Shown piece after piece: positions 51,549 to 57,920 of a DNA stretch of 57,920 nucleotides (within the stretch, counting starts at the first letter, position 1; every line of letters starts with the position of its first letter). The position numbers and the translations under genes are program-made. A model generated the notes under the pieces. That model was not told where the DNA came from, made no database searches, and worked only from the letters and a program-made list of their open reading frames with translations. The stretch spans positions 1 through 57,920 of the forward strand of contig JAQBQD010000198.1 of assembly GCA_028287185.1 (NCBI GenBank). Reading direction: 5' to 3'. This stretch comes from Gemmatimonadota bacterium (GTDB lineage: Bacteria; Gemmatimonadota; Gemmatimonadetes; Longimicrobiales; Longimicrobiaceae).

Positions 51549-51590
51549 TGGGCGATTGTAGTTCCCAGCCGGCGGGTTCATCCCCCCGGA
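51549..51590 (-). repeat. dispersed GGG-N-TGAA repeat, copy C
   Basis: On the minus strand GGGGGGATGAACCCGCC is followed by GGCTGGGAACTACAATCGCCC. It aligns with copies A and B through the ATCGCCC end. Confidence 0.55.
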
Positions 51591-51726
51591 CGCGAGACGC
51601 CCCGCCGCCCATGGCATCCCGAACCGCCGGCGATCAACGATCGGCGATCGGCAGTTGGCTATGTGATCGACTCAAGCACGGCTCACACCACGAATCGAGA
51701 TCGAACGTCCCCAGCGAAGGACCACG

Positions 51727-53505
51727 ATGCACCTCCGCACGCTCCCACTCGCATCCGCCGCCGCCCTGCTCGCGATCTCCGCGGCGGGGGCGGCCGCCCA
51801 GCAGAACGCCATGACCGCTGCAGACTCCGCCGTGCCGCTTCCCGTGCCTGGCCGCTCCGTGGTGACCACGCGCTACGGGATCGTGGCGTCCAGCCAGCCG
51901 CTGGCCGCCGCCGTGGGCGCGCACGTGCTGGAGCGCGGCGGCAACGCGGTGGACGCGGCCATCGCCACCAACGCGGTCGTGGGGGTGATGGAGCCCACCG
52001 GCAACGGGCTGGGCGGCGACATGTTCGCGCTGGTCTATGAGGCCAGGACGGGCCGCGTCTACGGCCTGAACGCGAGCGGTTGGGCAGCGAGCGGGATGAC
52101 GCCGCAGATGCTGGCCTCGAAGGGCGTCACCGCGCTTCCCGAGCGCGGCGTGTGGACCGTGACGGTGCCCGGCGTGGTGGCCGGATGGGACGCCATGCGC
52201 CAGCGGTTCGGCACGAAGCCGTTCAGCGAGCTGCTGGCGCCGGCCATCTGGTACGCGGACCACGGCTTTCCCGTGGCGGAGGTGACGGCGGGGCTGTGGG
52301 CGCGGTCGCAGGCGTTCCTGGCCGGGCAGCCCAACGCCGCGCACACGTACCTGATCGACGGCCGCACGCCGCGGGCGGGGCAGGTGTTCCGCAACCCGGA
52401 CCTGGCGGGCTCGCTGCGCCGGGTCGCGCAGCACGGGCGGGCGGGGCTGTACGAGGGGCCCACGGCGGACGCCATCGTGCGCATCGTCCATGAGCAGGGC
52501 GGAACGATGACGGAGGCCGACCTGGCGGAGTTCCGGGCGGAATGGGTGGAGCCCATCTCCACCACGTACCGCGGCTGGCGCGTCTACGAGATCCCGCCCA
52601 ACGGCCAGGGCATCGCCGCGCTCTCCATGCTCAACCTGATGGAGCGCTTCCCGCTGGCGCAGTACGGCTTCCACAGCGCGCGGGCTCTGCACGTGATGAT
52701 GGAGGCCAAGAAGCTGGCGTACGCAGACATGCTGCGCTACGTGGGCGACCCGCGCTTCGGCCCCGTGCCCGTGGCGCAGATGCTGGACAAGGAGCGCGCG
52801 GCGCGGCGGGCGGCGCTCATCGACCCCGCGCGTGCGGCGTGCAGCGTGGAGCCGATGGAGATCGACGGCATCACCAACGCGAAGGGGAACGAGACCATCT
52901 ACATGACGGTCATCGACCGCGAGGGGAACATCGTCTCGCTCATCCAGAGCAACTACTCGGGCTTCGGGTCGGGCCTGGTGCCGGCGGGCGCCGGCTTCAT
53001 GCTCCAGAACCGGGGCGCGCTCTTCACGCTGCGGCCGGGGCAGCCCAACACGCTGGCGCCCCGCAAGCGCCCGCTGCACACCATCATCCCCGCCTTCATG
53101 GAGAAGGACGGCACCCGCATCGGGTTCGGGATCATGGGCGGGTGGAACCAGGCCCAGGCGCACGCGCAGTTCGTGGCCGACGTGGCGGACTTCGGGATGA
53201 GCATCCAGCAGGCGCTGGAGGCCGGCCGCTTCACCAAGGGCACCTTCGAGGGATGCGACGTGGAGATCGAGGAGACGGTGCCCGCCGCCACCCGCGCCGC
53301 GCTCACGGCGATGGGGCATCAACTGACCGTGCGCACACGCAGGACGCCGAACTTCGGCTACGGGCAGGCGGTGATGAGCGACTCCGCGGGCGTGCACTTC
53401 GGCGCCTCGGACCCGCGCCACGACGGGCAGGCCGTGCCGGAGACGCCGCCGGTGTTCGCGCCCGCGGCGGCACCCGCATCTCCAGCCCCCGTGCGGCATC
53501 CGTAG
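51727..53505 (+). CDS. exported gamma-glutamyltransferase-family protein
   Basis: The 592-residue proenzyme-like protein has a signal peptide (MHLRTLPLASAAALLAISAAGAAAQ), the GGT segments GGNAVDAAIATNAVVGVMEPTGNGLGGDMFALVY (about 71-104) and a predicted autocleavage/nucleophile Thr390 (GNETIYMTVIDREGN), followed by SGFGSGLVPAGAGFMLQNRG. In classical GGT the nucleophile region reads T-T-H-F-S; here it is T-I-Y-M-T, as in YwrD-like members, so glutathione specificity should not be assumed. Expected role: hydrolysis or transfer of gamma-glutamyl groups in the periplasm. AAGGA lies 6-10 bases before the ATG. Confidence 0.92.
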   Translation: MHLRTLPLASAAALLAISAAGAAAQQNAMTAADSAVPLPVPGRSVVTTRYGIVASSQPLAAAVGAHVLERGGNAVDAAIATNAVVGVMEPTGNGLGGDMFALVYEARTGRVYGLNASGWAASGMTPQMLASKGVTALPERGVWTVTVPGVVAGWDAMRQRFGTKPFSELLAPAIWYADHGFPVAEVTAGLWARSQAFLAGQPNAAHTYLIDGRTPRAGQVFRNPDLAGSLRRVAQHGRAGLYEGPTADAIVRIVHEQGGTMTEADLAEFRAEWVEPISTTYRGWRVYEIPPNGQGIAALSMLNLMERFPLAQYGFHSARALHVMMEAKKLAYADMLRYVGDPRFGPVPVAQMLDKERAARRAALIDPARAACSVEPMEIDGITNAKGNETIYMTVIDREGNIVSLIQSNYSGFGSGLVPAGAGFMLQNRGALFTLRPGQPNTLAPRKRPLHTIIPAFMEKDGTRIGFGIMGGWNQAQAHAQFVADVADFGMSIQQALEAGRFTKGTFEGCDVEIEETVPAATRAALTAMGHQLTVRTRRTPNFGYGQAVMSDSAGVHFGASDPRHDGQAVPETPPVFAPAAAPASPAPVRHP

Positions 53506-53700
53506 CGCGCGGAGCGGCATCGAAGCAGGCGGGCCCGCGGCGCGTCCGTCCCCGCGGACCGGCGTTTCGCCCCCTCCGGCGGACGACCGGCGCCGGCACG
53601 CTTGTGTCGGCGCCCGGCGCGCGCTTTCTTGTGCACCGGGCGCATTCGGCCGTAGCGCGGCGTCCGCCGGTCACCCTCCCTGCCCACCACCCGGAACCCG

Positions 53701-55101
53701 ATGAGACGATCCCCGTTCGTTCCCCTCCTGCTGCTGGCGGCGCTGCCCGCCGGCGCGGGGGCGCAGGCGGCTCCGCGCGCGCCCGACGTGCGCATCTCGT
53801 ACGTGGAGGAGACGCTGCCCAACGGCCTGAAGGTGCTGTACCACGCCGACCACTCCACCCCGGTGGCCGCCGTGGACGTGTGGTACAACGTGGGCAGCAA
53901 GCACGAGCAGCCCGGCAAGACGGGCTTCGCGCACCTCTTCGAGCACGTGATGTTCAAGGGCTCGCGCGACGTGGCCGACGGCCAGCACTACGTGCTGCTG
54001 GAAAGCGCCGGGGGCCGCGCCGGCGCGGACATCAACGGGACCACCTTCTTCGACCGCACCAACTACTTCGAGCAGGTGCCCAGCAACATGCTGGACCTGG
54101 CGCTGTGGCTGGAGGCCGACCGCATGGGCACCCTGCTGGAGACGCTCACCACCGAGAAGCTGGACAACCAGCGCGAGGTGGTGAAGAACGAGCGCCGCAG
54201 CAGCGTGGACAACCAGCCCTACGGCGTCTGGCAGGAGCACATGCTCACCAAGGTCTTTCCCGCGGGGCACCCGTACTTCCACACGGTGATCGGGTCGATG
54301 GACGACCTGGGCGCCGCCTCGCTGGACGACGTCAAGCAGTTCTTCCGCACCTACTATGCGCCCAACAACGCCGTGCTGGTGGTGTCGGGCGACTTCGAGC
54401 TGCCCGCGGCCAAGCAGATGGTGCGCAACCGCTTCGGGTGGATCCCGCGCGGGCCGGCGCCGCCCCCGCTTCGCGACGCGTCGCTCCCCGCGCGAATCGG
54501 CTCGTCGCCGCGCGAGGTGATCGAGGACGCCGCCGCCCCCGCGCCGCGGGTCTACGTGGGCTACCGCGTGCCCGGCGCACGGGGGGCCGCCGGCCCGGCC
54601 GTGAACCTGCTGGCGACGATGCTGGACGGGAAGACGAGCCCCCTGTTCGACGCCCTCGTGCGCCGCCAGGGCATCGCCACCGCCGTGAGCGTGGGCAACT
54701 TCGGCCTGCTGGACGGAGGCGACCTGCTGATCGTGAACGCCACGGGCAAGGCGGGCGCCAGCGCCGACTCGCTGGAGCGCGCCCTGCTGGGCGAGCTGGA
54801 CCGCGTGGCCGCCGCGGCGCTCACGCAGCCGGCGCTGGACCGCGCCAAGGCGCAGGCCCGCATGCAGTTCGTGGACGCGCTGCAGCGCACGGGCGGCTTC
54901 GGCGGCGTGGCCGACCAGCTCGCCGAGGGGTGGACGTACTACCGCGACCCCAGCCACGTGAACCGCGTGCTTCCCGAGAGCGACGCCGTGACGCTGGCGC
55001 AGGTGCGGACGCTGGCCGCCGAGCGCCTGGCGCCCGACAACCGCGCCGTGCTGGTCTTCGTCCCCAAGCCCGCCACACCCGCGCCCCAGGTGACCCGATG
55101 A
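53701..55101 (+). CDS. M16 zinc peptidase, active subunit
   Basis: The 466-residue exported protein has a signal (about 1-22, LLLLAALPAGAGAQA) and the inverted zinc motif HLFEH at 78-82 with distal Glu159, exactly the HxxEH-x76-E arrangement of M16B peptidases. It is half-length (one M16 N and one C domain), which requires a partner; the following gene provides one. Its stop overlaps the partner's start. M16 peptidases of this type degrade peptides of 20-65 residues in a closed chamber. Confidence 0.95.
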   Translation: MRRSPFVPLLLLAALPAGAGAQAAPRAPDVRISYVEETLPNGLKVLYHADHSTPVAAVDVWYNVGSKHEQPGKTGFAHLFEHVMFKGSRDVADGQHYVLLESAGGRAGADINGTTFFDRTNYFEQVPSNMLDLALWLEADRMGTLLETLTTEKLDNQREVVKNERRSSVDNQPYGVWQEHMLTKVFPAGHPYFHTVIGSMDDLGAASLDDVKQFFRTYYAPNNAVLVVSGDFELPAAKQMVRNRFGWIPRGPAPPPLRDASLPARIGSSPREVIEDAAAPAPRVYVGYRVPGARGAAGPAVNLLATMLDGKTSPLFDALVRRQGIATAVSVGNFGLLDGGDLLIVNATGKAGASADSLERALLGELDRVAAAALTQPALDRAKAQARMQFVDALQRTGGFGGVADQLAEGWTYYRDPSHVNRVLPESDAVTLAQVRTLAAERLAPDNRAVLVFVPKPATPAPQVTR

Positions 55102-56540
55102 GCCGCCGATTCGCCCTTCCCCTGGCGGCCCTCGCCCTGCTGGCCGCCGCCCCGGGCGCCCGCGCCCAGGGGCCGCAGAAGGACCCGCCCGCGCCCGGCC
55201 CGCTGCGCCCCTTCGCGATGCCCCCCATCCGCAGCTTCGCCCTGCCCAACGGGCTGAAGGTGATGGTGGTGGAGCGCCACGCGGTCCCCATCGTCACCGC
55301 GCGGCTGGTGGTCGATGCCGGCGCCGCGCGCGAGCCGTCCAACCAGGCGGGGCTGGCGGCGCTGACGGGCGCCCTGCTTTCCGAGGGCACGCGCACCCTT
55401 ACCGGCACGCAGTTCCAGGAGCGGCTGGACGCCCTGGGCGCGCAGTTCGGCACGGGCGCCAGCTACGACTTCGCCTCGGTGAGCGTCACCGCGCTCAAGG
55501 CCCGTTTCCCCGAGGCGCTGGCGCTGGCCATGACGACGGTCACCGAGCCGGCGTTCGCCCAGGCGGACTTCGACCGCGTGCGCACCCGCTCCGTCGCCCA
55601 GTACCTCCAGGGCCAGTCCTCCGTCGAAGGCCTGAGCGCCACCGCCTTCCGCCGCGCCGTGTACGAGGCCGCCTCGCCGTACGCGCGCCCCGCGGGCGGC
55701 ACCCGCACCACGCTCACGGCGCTCACCCGCGACGACGTGGCGCAGTGGCACCGCACCAGCTACGCGCCCGGCAGCAGCACGCTGCTCATCGTGGGCGACG
55801 TGAGCCTGGCCGAGGCCCGCACCGCGGCCACGCGCGCGCTGGGCGGATGGACGGCCGTCGCCCCCGCGGCCGCGCCGGCGCCGGCCGGGACCCGGGCCGT
55901 GCCGGGAACCCGGGTGGTGCTGGTGGACCGGCCCGGCTCGGTGCAGTCCGGCATCTACGTGGGCCAGGGCGGAGTGGGCTACGCGGATCCCGACTACCTG
56001 CCGATGGTGGGGCTGTCGCAGGTGCTGGGCGGCGGCTTCCGCGCCCGCATCAACATGAACCTGCGCGAGCGCCACGGCTGGACGTACGGCGCCTTCACCA
56101 GCCTCGCGCCCGCCCGGGGCACGGGCACCTTCGCCATCAGCTCGTCCGTGCGCACCAACGTCACCGACTCGGCGGTGGCCGAGGCGGTCAAGGAGTACCG
56201 CCGCATCGCCGCCGAGCCGGTGCCCGCGCAGGAGCTGAGGGACGGCCTCAACAACCTGGTGGGCAGCTTCCCCAGCACGGTGCAGACGGTGCAGGGGCTG
56301 CTGGGGCGGATGCAGACGGTGCTGCTCTACGGCCTGCCGCTGGACTACTACGCCACCTACCGCGAGCGCCTGGCCGCGCTCACCCCGGCGGACATCTCGG
56401 GCATCGCCCACAAGCGCCTGACTCCGGACGCGGTCACCATCGTCGTGGCCGGCGACCTCAGCAAGATCGAGCCGGGCATCCGGGCGCTGAACCTGGGAGC
56501 GGTGGAGGTGTGGAGCCCCGAGGGCGAGAAGGTGCGGTAG
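55098..56540 (+). CDS. M16 peptidase family, non-catalytic partner
   Basis: The 480-residue exported protein has a signal (MSRRFALPLAALALLAAAPGARAQ) and the M16 fold, but where HxxEH should be it reads LAALTGALLSEGT, so there is no zinc site. The C-terminal substrate-binding segment with Arg and Tyr is kept (RINMNLRERHGWTYGAF, about 317-333). This active/inactive pairing is known from mitochondrial processing peptidase and bacterial M16B heterodimers. The ATGA overlap with the active subunit ensures balanced synthesis. Confidence 0.93.
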   Translation: MSRRFALPLAALALLAAAPGARAQGPQKDPPAPGPLRPFAMPPIRSFALPNGLKVMVVERHAVPIVTARLVVDAGAAREPSNQAGLAALTGALLSEGTRTLTGTQFQERLDALGAQFGTGASYDFASVSVTALKARFPEALALAMTTVTEPAFAQADFDRVRTRSVAQYLQGQSSVEGLSATAFRRAVYEAASPYARPAGGTRTTLTALTRDDVAQWHRTSYAPGSSTLLIVGDVSLAEARTAATRALGGWTAVAPAAAPAPAGTRAVPGTRVVLVDRPGSVQSGIYVGQGGVGYADPDYLPMVGLSQVLGGGFRARINMNLRERHGWTYGAFTSLAPARGTGTFAISSSVRTNVTDSAVAEAVKEYRRIAAEPVPAQELRDGLNNLVGSFPSTVQTVQGLLGRMQTVLLYGLPLDYYATYRERLAALTPADISGIAHKRLTPDAVTIVVAGDLSKIEPGIRALNLGAVEVWSPEGEKVR

Positions 56541-56641
56541 GGCTGACCGCGGGAAGGCTGGTTCGTGGACGATGCGAGGGGCGGTGCTCAGATGGAGCGC
56601 CGCCCCTTGCTGGCCCTCACCCGGCGGGCTGAGACCCGCCA

Positions 56642-56667
56642 CCCTTCTCCCGCAAGCGGGAGAAGGG
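56642..56667. repeat. CTTCTCCCGC palindromic repeat, copy 2
   Basis: CCCTTCTCCCGC and GCGGGAGAAGGG around AA. On the minus strand the palindrome is followed, as in copy 1, by a CCGG segment and GGTGAGGGC. Confidence 0.65.
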
Positions 56668-56888
56668 AAGCACGGCAGGTGGTCCGCGTAGGATCTACCT
56701 TCCGCGATTGCTCCCTGGACCCGCGGAGGGTTGCTCGTTGCGCGGCGCTCCTCCCATGGAACGCACCCTGTGCCGGGTCGACGTCGGTCGCCTGCTGCGC
56801 CGGCGGTCGCCCGACTCCGCTCCGCCGCCCGCCCTCCGCCGCGATGCACGCTCCCACCCGGAGCGAGCCCACGCAGGTGGGCGGATAC

Positions 56889-56925
56889 GCCGTTGCAGCC
56901 CCGGGTTTCAACCCGAGGCGTGTCG
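56889..56925 (-). repeat. dispersed GGG-N-TGAA repeat, copy E
   Basis: On the minus strand CCTCGGGTTGAAACCCGGGG is followed by CTGCAACGGCG. The hairpin CGGGT-TGAA-ACCCG is intact; it is the most diverged copy outside the hairpin. Confidence 0.5.
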
Positions 56926-57020
56926 TTGCGCGTCGATCTCCATCTCCCTCGTGCACTCGTCGAACGTCTCGCCGCCGAGGAAAAACACGGATCGGCCAGG
57001 ATTGGAGGGCAGTACGCGAA

Positions 57021-57052
57021 GAGCCCGCCCGGCGCTGACGCCGGGCGGGCTC
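57021..57052. terminator. bidirectional terminator between convergent genes
   Basis: A perfect 14-bp stem (GAGCCCGCCCGGCG with CGCCGGGCGGGCTC) with the CTGA loop. It lies 35 bases beyond the stop of the minus-strand gene and far beyond the M16 stop. T content after the stem is low. Confidence 0.7.
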
Positions 57053-57086
57053 CTCCGTCGATCATCCATCGATCACCTGCGAGCCC

Positions 57087-57920
57087 CTACGGCTTCACCA
57101 CCACCGGGGCGCCCGCCACCAGCGTGGGCGATCCGTGCGCCGCGGCCTCGCGGTTGTACGCGGCGACGTCGTTCTGCACCAGTGTGTTGTAGCGCGCCAG
57201 GTAGCGGTCGAGCTGCGCCCCCAGGCGGGTGGCGCTCTCCACCACCAGCGGGGATGGCGCCTGGTTGTATGCGCCCGCGAAGCCCAGGCCCTGCAGCATC
57301 CCCTGGAAATCGGTGAGGTAGTGGATGTCGTCCTGCGTCACACCCCGCTGCACGTCGGGGTTGTAGAGGGAGTCCGAAAGCGCGCGGAGCTGCTGGTCCA
57401 GCGCGCGGGCACGGGCGGCGAATCCGGGGTCGCGGGTGCCCGTCTCGCGCATGGCGGCCTGCGCGGCGGCGATCTGGCCGCGCAGCGAGTGGGTGCGGTT
57501 GACCACGGTGTTCAGCGCCGCCACCTGGTGCGAGACGCGGCGGGCGAGCGCGAGCTGCGCGTGCCCGGCCGCCGGGTTCCACGGCAGGCGCGGATCGGGC
57601 ACCACCAGCACCGGCTGGGTGCGCGTCTCGCCGTTCGCCGTCAGCTTCACCGTGTAGGTGCCCGGCAGCGCCGACATCCCGCCGCGCCGGCCACCGCCGC
57701 CCTCGTCGGCGCCCGTCTGCGCGAACGACACGGCCGTGGGCGCCGCGTAGCGAAGGTTCCACACCCAGCGGTTCAGCCCCTTCTCCCCCGGCGCGTTCGC
57801 CGTCGTCACCGTGTCCCCGCTCGCGTCCAGCACCACCACCCGCACCGGCCGGTCCCCGCCGCCCCGGCCGCCGGCCGGCCCGTCGCCGCCCCGCGCCTCG
57901 CCCGAGGCGCCCTCGCCGGT
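57087..57920 (-). CDS. C-terminal part of a BNR/sortilin-like exported protein (partial)
   Basis: The frame is open to the right edge and gives the last 277 residues. It has a Gly/Arg-rich stretch, a beta domain (VRVVVLDASGDTV, GLNRWVWNLRYAAP, LPGTYTVKLTANGETRTQPVLVVPDPR) and a helical part (LALARRVSHQVAALNTVVNRTHSLRGQIAAAQ, LDQQLRALSDSLYN). This end is typical of large secreted WD40/YVTN/BNR-repeat (VPS10-like) proteins, where the FlgD-like beta domain follows the propeller; that is from memory of the family. The propeller itself is outside the window. A strong hairpin follows. Confidence 0.75.
   Translation of the reverse strand, partial: TGEGASGEARGGDGPAGGRGGGDRPVRVVVLDASGDTVTTANAPGEKGLNRWVWNLRYAAPTAVSFAQTGADEGGGGRRGGMSALPGTYTVKLTANGETRTQPVLVVPDPRLPWNPAAGHAQLALARRVSHQVAALNTVVNRTHSLRGQIAAAQAAMRETGTRDPGFAARARALDQQLRALSDSLYNPDVQRGVTQDDIHYLTDFQGMLQGLGFAGAYNQAPSPLVVESATRLGAQLDRYLARYNTLVQNDVAAYNREAAAHGSPTLVAGAPVVVKP

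Larger units (their letters stand above)
56541..57086. other. intergenic region with both repeat families and a terminator
   Basis: The 546 bases between convergent genes hold the second CTTCTCCCGC palindrome (56642-56667), the GGG-N-TGAA repeat copy E (56889-56925) and a strong terminator hairpin (57021-57052). No gene is supported. Confidence 0.6.

Noticed and set aside
52542..55097. Plus-strand frame in line with the second M16 gene, running back through GGT and the first M16 gene
   Set aside because: The part before 55098 is out of frame with two clear genes; the real gene begins at the ATGA overlap with a signal peptide.

Overview
The window is about 70 percent G+C and carries no rRNA, tRNA, CRISPR array, insertion sequence or phage module that I can see. 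Gene content points to Gemmatimonadota, probably the Longimicrobium group. The clues are a pinensin-type lanthipeptide precursor, many secreted or lipoprotein genes with Cys-type signal peptides, a very large NAD-glutamate dehydrogenase, multi-PAS GGDEF-EAL proteins, an ECF sigma/anti-sigma/TonB-receptor set and paired M16 peptidases. That assignment is inference; no marker gene is present.

Layout. 1-9 kb: tail of a gene cut by the window edge, a small lipoprotein, a MarR regulator with an atypical SDR gene (both carry the same GTTCA-N4-TGAAC palindrome at their 5' ends), DoxX, two small proteins, an AmpD-like amidase, a large beta-solenoid membrane protein, and bioB. 9-19 kb (all minus strand): secreted hypothetical protein, Nudix hydrolase, tail-anchored AAA ATPase, BACON/propeller lipoprotein, a lipoprotein-GNAT pair, bioA-bioD, and two hypothetical proteins, one compositionally foreign. 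19-28 kb: cstA, then two tandem PAS-GGDEF-EAL genes, convergent with lepB. 29-32 kb: a coupled SDR and transglutaminase-like pair, divergent from an orphan pinensin-like RiPP precursor, then succinate-semialdehyde dehydrogenase. 32-39 kb: an ABC-2 exporter, then ECF sigma, anti-sigma and TonB-type receptor. 39-47 kb: NAD-glutamate dehydrogenase, a membrane GGDEF-EAL protein with a non-standard start, and a solitary HigA-like protein. 47-58 kb: a beta-hydroxyacid dehydrogenase, Tat-exported amidase, TolB/TPR protein, gamma-glutamyltransferase-like protein, an M16 peptidase pair (one active, one lacking the metal site) and the end of a large secreted protein.

Functional themes: biotin synthesis (bioB apart from bioAD; no bioF, bioC or bioH here); cyclic-di-GMP turnover (three GGDEF-EAL proteins with intact motifs); peptide and amino-acid scavenging (CstA, amidase, GGT, M16 pair, glutamate dehydrogenase, semialdehyde dehydrogenase); and envelope functions. 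Translational coupling by 4-base ATGA or GTGA overlaps recurs (bioA/bioD, lipoprotein/GNAT, SDR/transglutaminase, sigma/anti-sigma, M16/M16). Intergenic DNA holds two dispersed palindromic repeat families, one in five copies and one in two.
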